64,000 nucleotides of DNA. It comes from Sphingomonas koreensis (GTDB lineage Bacteria; Pseudomonadota; Alphaproteobacteria; Sphingomonadales; Sphingomonadaceae). Both the position numbers and the translations under genes were made by a program. The stretch covers positions 1-64,000 of the forward strand of contig RCZF01000001.1 in assembly GCA_006438735.1 (NCBI GenBank), read 5' to 3'. The notes beneath the pieces were generated by a model. The model ran no database searches and was not told where the DNA came from. It saw only the letters and a list, made by a program, of their open reading frames with translations. This document shows positions 52,544-62,837 of the stretch, piece after piece. The stretch's first letter is position 1. Each line of letters starts with the position of its first letter.

Positions 52544-53641
52544 TCAGCTCTCCACGGGAAAGCAAATGGAGACTTCGGTTCCGGGAGCGCCGCCAGCCCA
52601 AACCGTCGTCGCACCAATCTGGCGAGATAGTCGGCTGATCAGCATGCGGCCGAGACCGTCTTTGGTGTCGCCGGCGGGCATGCCGGGGCCATCGTCCTTG
52701 ATAATGATCCGCGCAATGCCGTCCTCAACGCCCGCTGACACGCGGAGATCGCCGCCCCGGCCATCGGCATAAGCGTGCTTGATCGCATTGGTGAGGATCT
52801 CGTTGAGGATCAGCCCCAGGGCCGACGCCTGGTTAGACGGCACGTCGATCGGTGCGGCGTCGGTCGTCACGTCGATATTGCTGCGCCCGCTCGACCCGAT
52901 CACGTCGGAAACCAGATTAGCAGTGAACGCGCCGACATCGAAGCGGGTGACGTCGTCCGATTGATACAGGCGGCGGTGGACCGTCGCGAGCGCATCGACG
53001 CGTTCGAGCATCGCCTCAAGCTTGGCGCGCAGCGCCGGATCGTCGATGCCGCGCGATTGCAGGCGGATCAGTGCGCCGATCATGGTGAGATTGTTCTTCA
53101 CGCGGTGATCGACTTCGTGGAGCAACAGCGTCTTGGCTTCAAGCGCCGCTTCCAGATCGGCGGTGCGGCGATGAACTTCGGCCTCGACGATCGCCTTCTG
53201 CTCGCGGATCAGACGCTGCGCCTCGACCCGATCGGTGACGTCGAGCTGAGACGCGAAGAAGAACTGGATGGCGCCCTGCGCATTGCGGACCGGCCCCAGA
53301 TACAGCGCGTTCCAGAACGACGAGCCATCCTTGCGGTAATTGAGGATGTCGATCTGGATGTCGGTTTCCGCCTCGATAGCGTCGCGGATCGCCGTCACGG
53401 TTGCCGGATCGGTGTCTGGGCCTTGGAGAAAGCGGCAATTCCGGCCGATTATTTCCTCGCGGCCATAGCCGGACAGGTGTTGAAACGCCTCATTGGCGAA
53501 GACGATCGGATTGTCGGCGCGCCGCGGATCGGTGATGACCATCGGCATGCGCGTCGCACGGATCGCCGCGGCGAACGGATCGGCGCGGCCCTGATCGTAG
53601 CCGATGTCGTCGGTCAGATGCCAATCGTCGCGCTGCTTCAT
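52544..53641 (-). CDS. LOV-domain blue-light sensor histidine kinase (HWE/HisKA_2 type)
   Basis: The N-terminal LOV domain has the photo-adduct signature GRNCRFLQG with Cys69, and the flavin-contact residues Asn101, Asn111 and Gln132 (ILNYRKDG, FWNAL, ASQLDV). A helical linker leads to a HisKA_2 phospho-acceptor block EVDHRVKNNL with His179, then an ATPase domain (EILTNAIKHAYADG, DDGPGMP). Such kinases are like the soluble LOV kinases of Erythrobacter. There is no membrane helix. ATG 53641 has GGAGGAACC before it. The receiver gene follows after two bases. Confidence 0.93.
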   Translation of the reverse strand: MKQRDDWHLTDDIGYDQGRADPFAAAIRATRMPMVITDPRRADNPIVFANEAFQHLSGYGREEIIGRNCRFLQGPDTDPATVTAIRDAIEAETDIQIDILNYRKDGSSFWNALYLGPVRNAQGAIQFFFASQLDVTDRVEAQRLIREQKAIVEAEVHRRTADLEAALEAKTLLLHEVDHRVKNNLTMIGALIRLQSRGIDDPALRAKLEAMLERVDALATVHRRLYQSDDVTRFDVGAFTANLVSDVIGSSGRSNIDVTTDAAPIDVPSNQASALGLILNEILTNAIKHAYADGRGGDLRVSAGVEDGIARIIIKDDGPGMPAGDTKDGLGRMLISRLSRQIGATTVWAGGAPGTEVSICFPVES

Positions 53642-53736
53642 CCCCGGTTCCTCCGTTGGAAAACGGGTGCCTATGCTGCTCCCGGTCAAGGTTTTGGGAT
53701 CAACCCGCCAGTTGCGCTGGCGTTCCAACCAAGACC

Positions 53737-53770
53737 GAAGGGGCGCCGCGCTGTTGCGCGACGCCCCTTC
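53737..53770 (-). terminator. Hairpin terminator after glnA
   Basis: A 15-bp stem (53737-53751 with 53756-53770, one mismatch) with a 4-base loop lies about 45 bases after the glnA stop. The minus-strand bases beyond are only moderately T-rich, so the terminator is likely but not classical. Confidence 0.6.
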
Positions 53771-53812
53771 TCAACGACGCTGCCAAGCCGCCCGGGCGGA
53801 CGGGGCGGAATC

Positions 53813-55225
53813 TCAGGCGCTGTAATACATCTCATACTCGACCGGGCTCGGCGTGGTTTCGAAGCGCATCACTTCTTCCCACTTGAGATCGGCGTAAGCG
53901 TCGATCTGGTCTTTGGTGAAGACGTCACCCTTCAGCAGGAACTCATGATCCTCCTGCAGCGCGATCAGTGCCTCGCGCAGTGAGCCGCAGACCGTGGGCA
54001 CGTTGACGAGTTCGGCGGGCGGGAGGTCGTAGAGGTTCTTGTCGATCGCCTCGCCGGGATGGATCTTGTTCTGGATGCCGTCGAGCCCGGCCAGCAACAG
54101 CGCCGAATAGCATAGATAGGGGTTGGCCATCGCATCGGGGAAGCGGAACTCGACGCGCTTGGCCTTGGCCCCCGCGCCGTAAGGGATGCGGCACGAGGCC
54201 GAGCGGTTGCGGCTGGAATAGGCCAACAGCACCGGCGCCTCGAAGCCCGGCACCAGCCGCTTGTAGCTGTTGGTTGCCGGATTGGTGAACGCGTTCAACG
54301 CGCGGGCGTGCTTGATCACGCCGCCGATGAAATAGAGGCAAGTGTCCGACAGGCCGGCATAGCCATTGCCGGCGAACAGCGGCTCCTTGCCGTTCCAGAT
54401 CGAGATATGCGTGTGCATCCCCGAGCCGTTGTCGTCCTTGATCGGCTTGGGCATGAAGGTCGCCGTCTTGCCGTAAGCATGGGCGACCTGGTGGACGACA
54501 TATTTGTACACCTGCATCCGGTCCGCAGTCTGCGTCAGCGTGCCGAAGGTTAGGCCGAGCTCGTGCTGCGCGGCGGCGACCTCATGGTGGTGCTTGTCGC
54601 ACGGCAGGCCCATTTCCATCATCGTCGAGACCATCTCTGCGCGGATGTCGACCGCGCTGTCGACCGGCGCGACAGGGAAATAGCCGCCCTTGACGCGCGG
54701 CCGGTGGCCCATGTTGCCGCCTTCATATTCCTTGCCGGTGTTGGTCGGCAGCTCGATGTCGTCGATCTGGAAATAGCTGGTGTTATAGCTGGTTTCGAAG
54801 CGGACATCGTCGAACATGAAGAATTCGGCTTCGGGGCCGACATAGACGGTGTCGCCGATCCCGGTGGTCTTGAGATAGGCTTCGGCGCGCTTCGCGGTGG
54901 TGCGCGGATCGCGTGAATAGCCTTCGCCGGTGGCCGGCTCGACGATGTCGCAGAACAGCACCATCATCGGCGTCGCCGAGAACGGATCGATATAGACCGC
55001 GTCGAGATCGGGCATCAGGATCATGTCCGAATCGTTGATCGCCTTCCAGCCTTCGATCGACGAGCCGTCGAACATGATGCCGTCGGTCAACTCGTCCTCG
55101 CCGATCACGCCGGCGACCATCGTCAGATGCTGCCATTTGCCTTTAGGATCGGTGAAGCGGAGATCGATCCACTCGATTTCCTCTTCCTTGACCATCTTGA
55201 GGATTTTGCCGGCGTCGTTGGCCAT
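53813..55225 (-). CDS. glnA: Glutamine synthetase type I
   Basis: GlnA makes glutamine from glutamate and ammonia with ATP. The 470-residue protein has [19 protein letters not shown], the ATP region [16 protein letters not shown] and the adenylylation tyrosine in [11 protein letters not shown], so activity is probably controlled by adenylylation. It lies 91 bases behind glnB, the classical glnB-glnA operon order. A GC-rich hairpin follows. Confidence 0.98.
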   Translation of the reverse strand: MANDAGKILKMVKEEEIEWIDLRFTDPKGKWQHLTMVAGVIGEDELTDGIMFDGSSIEGWKAINDSDMILMPDLDAVYIDPFSATPMMVLFCDIVEPATGEGYSRDPRTTAKRAEAYLKTTGIGDTVYVGPEAEFFMFDDVRFETSYNTSYFQIDDIELPTNTGKEYEGGNMGHRPRVKGGYFPVAPVDSAVDIRAEMVSTMMEMGLPCDKHHHEVAAAQHELGLTFGTLTQTADRMQVYKYVVHQVAHAYGKTATFMPKPIKDDNGSGMHTHISIWNGKEPLFAGNGYAGLSDTCLYFIGGVIKHARALNAFTNPATNSYKRLVPGFEAPVLLAYSSRNRSASCRIPYGAGAKAKRVEFRFPDAMANPYLCYSALLLAGLDGIQNKIHPGEAIDKNLYDLPPAELVNVPTVCGSLREALIALQEDHEFLLKGDVFTKDQIDAYADLKWEEVMRFETTPSPVEYEMYYSA

Positions 55226-55316
55226 GAGGTCGGTGCCTTTCTTTTCGTCAAAACTGCGAATCAGGAAATTTAATTACCGGGGAGCGCCGCGAGCATCGCG
55301 AAAATGCTGCGGCGCG

Positions 55317-55772
<456 letters not shown>

Positions 55773-56084
55773 TCACCGGGCGCTGCCCGAATTTGCGGCA
55801 GATGCGCGCCAATCGCTAAGTGGAGAAAGTGGAGAGTGTCGCGCGACTTCGGCCAAGTGGCAAAAACACGCCCGGCCGCCGGGTGAACAGCGGTTGGGGT
55901 CGTGAGCGGCAGGGCACCGATTTCAACCGTCGGGTTGATCGCGGCAACCGCATCGCCCGTGCGACACGCAAGGCCGGGTGGATCGAACAGCAAGGCCAAG
56001 GATATCGCACATCTTGACCGCTGTAGGAAAGCGAAAACGGAACGAAAGGTGATCCAACTGGCCGCCGCGGCGTTGTGCGGCGAT

Positions 56085-56780
56085 ATGGACCACGCGATCC
56101 CGCCCGACTGGTTGGCTCCACCGAACCTGCGCGCCGCGAGCGAGGCGCAGCGAGCAATCGCCGCCGCGGCCGAGCGGGCGGACCGGATCGGCCCGGTGAG
56201 CACGATCGCCGGCGTCGATACGTCGATGAAATGGCGCGACACGCGCGGGCCGATCCACGCCGCGGTCGCGCCGCTCGCCTGGCCCGGTGGCGCGGCGCTG
56301 CCGGCGCACAGCCTGACGATGGTGCCGCCGATCCCTTACGTGCCGGGCTATCTCGGGTTTCGCGAAGTGCCGGCGCTGGTAAAGATCCTGGACGAGATGG
56401 CGGAGCGGCCCGACCTGGTGCTGGTCGATGGCCACGGCATAGCGCATCCCCGCCGCTGCGGCATCGCGACGCATCTCGGCGTGGTCGCCGACCTGGCGAC
56501 GATCGGCTGCGCCAAGACGATCCTGTGCGGACGGATCGAGGGCGTGCTCGGCCCGAACCCCGGCAACACCGCGCCGTTGATCGATCGCGGCGAGCAAGTC
56601 GGCGTCGCGCTCAGGATGCGGCCGCGAAGCAACCCGATCTACATCAGCACCGGCCACCGCGTTTCGCTGGAGACGGCCGTGGCATGGGTGATGAAACTAA
56701 ACGATGGCCGGCGCCTGCCGCTGCCGACCCGGTTGGCGCACGAGGCGGCGAACGCGACGCGGCGGGCGACGGTGGAGTGA
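56085..56780 (+). CDS. nfi: Endonuclease V (deoxyinosine 3'-endonuclease)
   Basis: This repair enzyme cuts DNA near deaminated adenine (inosine). The 231-residue protein shows the catalytic Asp in AGVDTSMKW, the Glu and strand block YVPGYLGFREVPAL, and the Asp in LVDGHGIAHPRRCGIA. ATG 56085 (MDHAIPPDWLAPPNL) gives the normal family start; the longer frame from 55902 is not supported. The ribosome binding site is weak. It is divergent from glnB. Confidence 0.94.
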   Translation: MDHAIPPDWLAPPNLRAASEAQRAIAAAAERADRIGPVSTIAGVDTSMKWRDTRGPIHAAVAPLAWPGGAALPAHSLTMVPPIPYVPGYLGFREVPALVKILDEMAERPDLVLVDGHGIAHPRRCGIATHLGVVADLATIGCAKTILCGRIEGVLGPNPGNTAPLIDRGEQVGVALRMRPRSNPIYISTGHRVSLETAVAWVMKLNDGRRLPLPTRLAHEAANATRRATVE

Positions 56781-56899
56781 ACGTTACTTCGGCTTTCGCC
56801 CCAATTGCGGTCTCCCGCTGCGAATTTCATAAAACCGAAAGCCGATGTGAACCACTGCGAGTATCGACAACAGCCGCGCGGAAACGCCTAGTCCCGTCG

Positions 56900-57655
56900 C
56901 TAACGTCCAGCCGTAGCTACCGCTGTCGTGAGAACAGCCAAGTCATCTGCAACGCCGATCACTGTCTTCGCTCCGTTATCGTAATCGCCGCCTAAATTGA
57001 GACCGACCACCTTACCATCCGTGTCAACAATGGGGGCACCCGAGGTGGCTTGAAGGTCAAGCTTGGGATCATCGTAGGCAAACAGCAGAGCCCCGTTTTT
57101 CGAACCCAGCACGTGCGCGGAATGTAGGAGGGAGGTCGAACCCTGCGCCTTAGCGACCAGCCAGACCCGGTCGCCTTCTTTGGGTGGTGAAACGGCTAAC
57201 GTCAGGCCCGGTGACGCGTCGCCCGGTGGTGAAGTGCGAAAGACCGCCACGTCATAGATCGCTCCACTTTGGTCGGCAGCATCCATCGGATGTGCGCTGG
57301 GGATGGCGATTGCTGTCTCGCCGGATAGTGACGCGCCAGCACCGATCGGCCTGCAGCTGGCGATGTGGGCGTGCGTAGGCATATCCTGCCAAGCGACCGC
57401 CGTGGCTAACCCTCCGTCGGGACCGAAAAGATGTTGTGCAGTTAACAGGAGCGACTGCGATCCTGCCACTAGGAACGCAGTTCCGGCTTCATAGGAGACG
57501 GCGTCCACCTTTAGTGTCGGGCGGCAGACTGCCTTCTCAGCCGTCGCTACCGCAAGCGTCATCGCCGGATCAGAGGTTGCGGCTCGTCCGGGCAAGCCGG
57601 CTGTGATCATTGCGCCAACTATGATAGTGCGCGTTATCGTCCGAGCTATCTGCAT
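56900..57655 (-). CDS. Secreted trypsin-like serine protease
   Basis: The 251-residue product has a signal peptide (IIVGAMITAGLPGRA) and a trypsin-like fold with an apparent His-Asp-Ser triad: LLTAQHLFG, IYDVAVFR and ATSGAPIVD. There is no PDZ domain, so it is not a DegP type. The base composition is clearly richer in A+T than the flanking genes and codon use is less GC-biased, suggesting acquisition. It has no obvious operon partner; 57656-57827 upstream holds no gene. Confidence 0.85.
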   Translation of the reverse strand: MQIARTITRTIIVGAMITAGLPGRAATSDPAMTLAVATAEKAVCRPTLKVDAVSYEAGTAFLVAGSQSLLLTAQHLFGPDGGLATAVAWQDMPTHAHIASCRPIGAGASLSGETAIAIPSAHPMDAADQSGAIYDVAVFRTSPPGDASPGLTLAVSPPKEGDRVWLVAKAQGSTSLLHSAHVLGSKNGALLFAYDDPKLDLQATSGAPIVDTDGKVVGLNLGGDYDNGAKTVIGVADDLAVLTTAVATAGR

Positions 57656-57827
57656 TTGCCCCTACATGTTCCAGTTGAACACAATCCGAACTTACGCCCG
57701 CATACGATACTCTGCGTCAACGGCTGCTTTCGCAACAGGTATATCGCAAGCTGCCGGACCGCTTTCCACCCCAATCCCGGACATGCCGATCCAGAACGCG
57801 GCGAAGCGATGGGTCGCTTAAGTCGCC

Positions 57828-58652
57828 TTAATAAGGCGGCTTCTCATACCCCTTGGGGCTGAGCGTGAAAATCTCGCAGCCGGTTTCGGTGATGCCGATC
57901 GAATGTTCGAATTGCGCCGACAGCGAGCGATCGCGCGTTACCGCGGTCCAGCCGTCGTCGAGCAGCTTTACGTCGGGGCGTCCGATGTTGATCATCGGCT
58001 CGATAGTGAAGAACATGCCGGGCTTGAGCTCCGGGCCAGTGCCGGGGCGGCCGGCGTGGACGACCTCGGGCGCGTCGTGGAACAGGCGGCCGAGGCCGTG
58101 GCCGCAGAAATCGCGGACGACGCCGTAGCGGTGCCGTTCGGCATAGCGCTGAATGGCGTGGCCGATGTCGCCGAGATGGTTGCCGGGTTTGGCCTGTTCG
58201 ATACCGATCATTAGGCAATCATAGGTGACATCGACGAGGCGGCGCGCCTTGATCGGCACATCGCCGACCAGATACATCCGGCTCGAATCGCCATGCCAGC
58301 CGTCGAGGATGACGGTGACGTCGATATTGGCGATGTCGCCGTCCTTGAGCGCGCGATCGCCGGGGATGCCGTGGCAGACGACGTGGTTGATCGAGATGCA
58401 CGAGCTGTGCGTGTAGCCGCGGTAGCCGAGCGTCGCAGGGACGCCGCCGGCCTTCACCATGAAGTCGCGGACCATGTCGTCGAGCAATTGGGTGGTCACG
58501 CCGGGCACGACGTGGGGCACGAGCATGTCGAGCGTTTCGGCGGCGACGCGGCCGGCGCGGCGCATGCCTTCGAAGGCGGCGGCGTCATGGAGCTTGATCG
58601 CGCCGGTGCGGCCGACCGGGGCGTCGTCGGTGACAGTCAGATAATCGGTCAT
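57828..58652 (-). CDS. map: Methionine aminopeptidase type I
   Basis: This metalloenzyme removes the initiator methionine. The 274 residues include the His in YTHSSCISINHVVCHGIPGD, the metal-binding Asp in NIDVTVILDGWHGDSS, the His in CGHGLGRLFHDAPEV, and Glu residues in FTIEPMI and QFEHSIGI, so all five metal ligands are present. ATG 58652 is the start. It is divergent from the CinA-type gene. Confidence 0.97.
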   Translation of the reverse strand: MTDYLTVTDDAPVGRTGAIKLHDAAAFEGMRRAGRVAAETLDMLVPHVVPGVTTQLLDDMVRDFMVKAGGVPATLGYRGYTHSSCISINHVVCHGIPGDRALKDGDIANIDVTVILDGWHGDSSRMYLVGDVPIKARRLVDVTYDCLMIGIEQAKPGNHLGDIGHAIQRYAERHRYGVVRDFCGHGLGRLFHDAPEVVHAGRPGTGPELKPGMFFTIEPMINIGRPDVKLLDDGWTAVTRDRSLSAQFEHSIGITETGCEIFTLSPKGYEKPPY

Positions 58653-58717
58653 GCCCTGCGATATAGCGAAACCGGGCGGGCTTTGCGAGGGGGCGGGGCT
58701 GGGCTATGCGCAGCATT

Positions 58718-59473
58718 ATGGCCGAACGCATCTGGACCGCCGCGCTCGTCGTCATCGGCGATGAAATCCTTTCGGGGCGGACGCAGGACAAGAATATCGC
58801 GCAGCTCGCCAGCTGGCTTGGCGTGCAGGGCATCCGGCTGGCCGAGGTGCGCGTGGTGGGCGACCGCACCGAGGCGATCGTCGAGGCGGTCAACGCACTG
58901 CGGGCGCGCAACGACTATTTGTTCACAACCGGCGGGATCGGGCCGACGCATGACGACATCACCGTCGATGCGATCGCCGCGGCGCTGGTTGTGCCGGTGG
59001 TATTTCACCCCAAGGCGCTTGCCGTGCTGGAGCAGTATTACGAGACGCGCGGCGGGCTGACCGAGGCGCGCAAGCGGATGGCGCGCGTGCCGGAGGGCGC
59101 GTCGCTAATCGAGAACCGCATGTCGGGCGCGCCTGGGATCAGGATCGGCAATGTGTTCGTGATGGCCGGCGTGCCGCACATCACCGCGGGGATGCTCGAC
59201 GCGCTGACCGGCACGCTGGAAGGCGGCGCGCCGTTGGTCAGCCGGACGATCGGTTGCTGGGTCGCCGAGAGCGAGGTCGCCGATCTGTTGCGCGATGCCG
59301 AGCGCGCGCAGGACGGCGTGACGATCGGCAGCTATCCGTTCTTTCGCGAGGGGCGGGTGGGGGCGAATTTCGTGGTGCGATCGACCCAGGCGGGGCTGGT
59401 CGACGCATGTGTGGCGGACTTGTCGGATCGGCTGACCGCGGCGGGCGTCGATGTCGTCGAGGGGGGCATTTGA
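58718..59473 (+). CDS. CinA N-terminal / molybdopterin-binding domain protein (competence/damage-inducible protein A)
   Basis: The 251-residue product has the MoCF_biosynth fold with IGDEILSGRTQDKNIAQLA and FTTGGIGPTHDDITVDAIA. It lacks the C-terminal amidase of full CinA, so it is the single-domain version often called CinA-like; NMN amidation is not expected. ATG 58718 (MAERIWTAALV) is preferred over 58706. The following small membrane protein gene starts eleven bases later. Confidence 0.9.
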   Translation: MAERIWTAALVVIGDEILSGRTQDKNIAQLASWLGVQGIRLAEVRVVGDRTEAIVEAVNALRARNDYLFTTGGIGPTHDDITVDAIAAALVVPVVFHPKALAVLEQYYETRGGLTEARKRMARVPEGASLIENRMSGAPGIRIGNVFVMAGVPHITAGMLDALTGTLEGGAPLVSRTIGCWVAESEVADLLRDAERAQDGVTIGSYPFFREGRVGANFVVRSTQAGLVDACVADLSDRLTAAGVDVVEGGI

Positions 59474-59483
59474 GTCGGGCGCA

Positions 59484-59876
59484 ATGATCTATATCTGGAT
59501 CAACTTGCCCGCGATTGCGGTCGCCACCTTGTTGGCCGTTGGAATCGCCGCTGCCTACCGCCGGATCGCGCCAGGGCCGATGGCGCCGCTGCGCCCGGCG
59601 GCGATCGGGGTGGCGACGATCGCCTCGTTCTGGTTCGCCGCGATCCTCGCCGGCGCGCTGATCCTGGCGCCGCCCAAGGCTGCCGCCTCGACGATGGCGA
59701 TCGGCAGTGCGGTGGTCATCTGGATCGGGTTCGTGCTGCCGGCGCTGATCGCGACCGGCCTGTTGCGGGGCGCGCGCAGCCGAGTGATCGCCGCCGACGC
59801 GGCGTGCTGGTTGATCGTGATGGTGGTGGAGGCGGCGGCGATGGCGCTGATCGGCCTCACCGCGCCGCCAGCCTGA
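59484..59876 (+). CDS. Four-helix membrane protein, unknown
   Basis: ATG 59484 begins MIYIWINLPAIAVATLLAVG. The 130 residues hold four hydrophobic helices, among them FWFAAILAGALIL and WLIVMVVEAAAMALIGL. It starts eleven bases after the CinA-type gene and is likely cotranscribed with it. No family recognised. Confidence 0.75.
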   Translation: MIYIWINLPAIAVATLLAVGIAAAYRRIAPGPMAPLRPAAIGVATIASFWFAAILAGALILAPPKAAASTMAIGSAVVIWIGFVLPALIATGLLRGARSRVIAADAACWLIVMVVEAAAMALIGLTAPPA

Positions 59877-59897
59877 TTTGGCGGGCAGTCGCGACAC

Positions 59898-59934
59898 AAA
59901 AATGTCGCCGCCCCTCGGCTGAGGAACGGCGACA
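59898..59934 (-). terminator. Terminator of the second TonB-dependent receptor
   Basis: A 13-bp stem with G-U pairs (59922-59934 with 59903-59915) and a 6-base loop is followed by five Ts on the minus strand, about 38 bases after the receptor stop. Confidence 0.75.
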
Positions 59935-59971
59935 GTCAGGGATGTCCCCGCGGGAGCGCGGAGCGTGACGA

Positions 59972-62524
59972 TCAGTATTTGAGGCGGAAGGTCGCGCCGA
60001 AGGTGCGCGGCGCGCCGAGGAAGGCGTCGAGCACGCCGGTGGCATTGGTCGGCACGTTCTGGAAGCCCGAATCGAAAGCGACCTGCTTGTAATGCGTGTC
60101 GAGCAGATTCTCCGACCAGAATTCGAGGCTCCACAGATCGTTCTGGGGCCCGACCGCGAGTCGCGCATTGGCCAGCACATAACCCTTTTGCGACTTGCCG
60201 GGATCAAGATCCGAGCCGGTGTTATAGCGCGACGAATATTTCGCGCCGGCGTTGAACCGCGCCTTGTAGGTGCTGCCAAGATCGAGCGTGTAGGTGCCCG
60301 ACAGCGACGCCGAATATTTCGGGGCCAGCGACAGCCGCGAATGCTTGCCGCCCAGGAAGCCGGTCTTGTCCTGCAGATCGAACAGCTGCGCGTCGTTCAG
60401 GTCATACCGGGTATCGGCATAGGTAAGTCCGCCCTGGAAGCTCAGGTGATCAGTCGCGAACCAGACGAAATCGGTGTCCACGCCCTTGCTGACGACCTTG
60501 GGGATAGAATCGACCACGAACACCAGGCCGTTGAAGGTGTTGAGCTGAAAGCCCTTGTATTTTTGATAGAACAAGGTGGCGTTGAGGAGCACCTTGCGAT
60601 TGAACAAGGTGGCTTTTTCGCCGAGTTCGAAGGCGTCGTTGGTCTCGCGTGAGAAGCGCGTATCGGTGATCGGTGCCAGCACCGCGGCGCTGCCCGGGGC
60701 GCAGCCTTCCTTGCCGACCGCGCAGGTTACCCGGTCGAGGTTGAACCCGCCTGCCTTGTAGCCGCGTGCGTAAGACGCATAGAGCAATAAGGCGCGATCG
60801 AAGCGATAGGCGATCTTGGCAGTGCCAGATAGGTTATGCTCGGTCTCGCTCTGGTAATTGTGAAAATTGTTGAAGCCGGGGCTGAGAAACGGCAGGCATG
60901 TCGTTTCATTGACGCCGGCGAGTTCTTCCAACGTTTCTGCGGGCACAACGCCAGCAAGTATGCCGAATGCGGCGTTCGACGCGGCGCAACCCGCGCCATT
61001 ACCGACATTTGTGTCGAAATTGTTCAGGTTCTTCTTATCGATCGTGTACCGCAGCCCGCCGTTGAAATCGAGATGATCAGTCAGGTGGAACGTCTCGTTG
61101 GTGAACGCCGCGAAGGTATTGTCGGTCTGGCGATACTGGTCGACCGATCCGTCACCCGAGTTGTAATGCACCCCGCCGACATAGGGAAAGGTCAGCCCGG
61201 TGTTGAGGAAGTTCGGATCGGGCGCGCCATCGACCAGCGATGAGAACAGCAGGCTGAGATACGGCGTGAACTGGCTGCCGACGCGGACGCTGGTATTCTG
61301 GCGAAGCTGTTCGTTCGAATAGAAGCCGCCGACGAGATAATCGACGAACGGCGTCGATCCGGCATAGCGAAGTTCCTGGCTGAACGTCTTGAACTGCGTC
61401 GAATTGGAATTGTCGGCCGGCAGATAATCGATGTCCGCGGTCGAGAAATCGGCGTCGAAGCCCGCGGTCGTCTTCCAGTCGCGGAACGCGGTGATGCCGG
61501 TCAGCGTGCCGGGGCCGATGTCCCAATCGGTCTGCGCCGAGATGCCGCCATCGCGAACCTTCTGGCCGTCGGGCCGGTTGGCATAGGCGTTACGCTTGTA
61601 CGGCGTCGCCGGATCGCCATCGTTGCCCCCGAGTGCCGCAACCAGATTATTGGCCAGATTGGGCGCGGGCGCCTGGCTGGCGCGCGTGATCACGGCGATG
61701 CAGCAATGCTCGTCGCGCTTGGAATAATCGCCGATCAGGCGGAAGGTGACATTGCTGTCCGGCTTGGCGAGCAACTGGCCGCGGATCGTGTAGAAATTGC
61801 GATCGGTATCCTTCGTCGCGGTGCGCGGGCCGGGGCCGGTATCGACGTCGAAATAGCCGCCGCGCTGACGATCGGCGAAATAGAGGCTCGCCGCAAGCTG
61901 ATCCTTGATGATCGGGCCGGTGACCTCGATCTCGCCGCCGTAATCGTGATAATTGCCCACGTCGAGCGAGCCGTTGACGTGATAATCGAACTGCGGAAGC
62001 GCGGTGAGGATGTTGATCACGCCGGCGGTTGCCGATTTGCCGAACAGCGTGCCTTGCGGGCCCTTCAGCACCTCGACCCGATCGAGATTGCCGAGATCGC
62101 CGAAGCCGACGCCGTTGCGCGAGCGATAGACGCCGTCGACGACGATGCCGACCGACGATTCGAGCCCGGCGTTGTCGCCGACCGTGCCGATGCCGCGGAT
62201 GCGCGCGGTGGTCGAGGCCTCGCTGGTCGTCGAGGTGACGAGCAGCCCCGGCGCGAGAATCGCCAGATCCTTGATGTCCTTGATGCCGGTATCCTGCAGC
62301 AGCTGCTGGTTGACCGTCGTCACCACGATCGGCACGTCCTGGAGGTTCTGGCTGCGCTTCTGCGCGGTGACGATGATGTCATCGACCGAATTCGCCTGTC
62401 CTGACGGCTGCGCGGCAACAGGCGTGGCCTGGTCGGCGGTCTGGGCGAGCGCTGGCACGGCCTGGCACAACACGGTCAACGCGCCGGCAGAGCCCAGCAG
62501 ACGACGCTTGGCGATGACGTTCAT
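59972..62524 (-). CDS. TonB-dependent outer-membrane receptor
   Basis: The 850-residue receptor has a signal peptide (AGALTVLCQAVPALAQ), a TonB box VDDIIVTAQKR, a plug domain (LEVLKGPQGTLFGKSATAGV type block VEVLKGPQGTLFGK) and a 22-strand-type barrel ending in RLKY. It resembles the many sphingomonad receptors for plant-derived or aromatic compounds. GAGAGG precedes the ATG. There are no transport or enzyme partners beside it, so the ligand is unknown. Upstream 62525-62837 holds no gene, only a repeat. Confidence 0.94.
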   Translation of the reverse strand: MNVIAKRRLLGSAGALTVLCQAVPALAQTADQATPVAAQPSGQANSVDDIIVTAQKRSQNLQDVPIVVTTVNQQLLQDTGIKDIKDLAILAPGLLVTSTTSEASTTARIRGIGTVGDNAGLESSVGIVVDGVYRSRNGVGFGDLGNLDRVEVLKGPQGTLFGKSATAGVINILTALPQFDYHVNGSLDVGNYHDYGGEIEVTGPIIKDQLAASLYFADRQRGGYFDVDTGPGPRTATKDTDRNFYTIRGQLLAKPDSNVTFRLIGDYSKRDEHCCIAVITRASQAPAPNLANNLVAALGGNDGDPATPYKRNAYANRPDGQKVRDGGISAQTDWDIGPGTLTGITAFRDWKTTAGFDADFSTADIDYLPADNSNSTQFKTFSQELRYAGSTPFVDYLVGGFYSNEQLRQNTSVRVGSQFTPYLSLLFSSLVDGAPDPNFLNTGLTFPYVGGVHYNSGDGSVDQYRQTDNTFAAFTNETFHLTDHLDFNGGLRYTIDKKNLNNFDTNVGNGAGCAASNAAFGILAGVVPAETLEELAGVNETTCLPFLSPGFNNFHNYQSETEHNLSGTAKIAYRFDRALLLYASYARGYKAGGFNLDRVTCAVGKEGCAPGSAAVLAPITDTRFSRETNDAFELGEKATLFNRKVLLNATLFYQKYKGFQLNTFNGLVFVVDSIPKVVSKGVDTDFVWFATDHLSFQGGLTYADTRYDLNDAQLFDLQDKTGFLGGKHSRLSLAPKYSASLSGTYTLDLGSTYKARFNAGAKYSSRYNTGSDLDPGKSQKGYVLANARLAVGPQNDLWSLEFWSENLLDTHYKQVAFDSGFQNVPTNATGVLDAFLGAPRTFGATFRLKY

Positions 62525-62715
62525 GGCGATCCTCTCAATTTTTTTGGTTTCGGTTCGCTACTTTCATAGGCGAACACGGCACGAGAGGGGAGTTTTATTC
62601 CGCCTTCGAATACCGAGTATGTATCGTTCTTTGATGTGTGTCACTAAATTGCAACGGTTGGGATGAGCGAGCGGATTGGAGCTTGGAAAGCGCGACGCTA
62701 ACGGAAATGCCGCTT

Positions 62716-62797
62716 CGTCATTGCGAGCGAAGCGAAGCAATCCAGCTTACGGGCGGTAAAACTGGACTGCCACGTCGCTTCGCTCCTCGCAGAGACG
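62716..62797. repeat. Palindromic REP-like element (CGTCATTGCGAGCGAAGCGAAGCAATCCAG type)
   Basis: The left arm 62716-62745 reads CGTCATTGCGAGCGAAGCGA and on to CAATCCAG. The right arm 62762-62797 is its decayed inverse (CTGGACTGC ... TCGCTTCGCTCCTCGC). This is a very common dispersed proteobacterial repeat. The right arm has several mismatches, so it is an old copy. Confidence 0.75.
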
Positions 62798-62837
62798 AGG
62801 TCGGGTGAAAAGATTGCGCTTATGGTTTGGGAATGGT

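Noticed and set aside
55773..56084. Short plus-strand frames before nfi
   Set aside because: Arg/Gly-rich, no ribosome binding site and no recognisable motif; treated as the divergent promoter gap.
57603..57821. 72-residue plus-strand frame upstream of map and opposite the protease start
   Set aside because: It overlaps the protease signal peptide on the other strand, has no ribosome binding site and no protein-like pattern.
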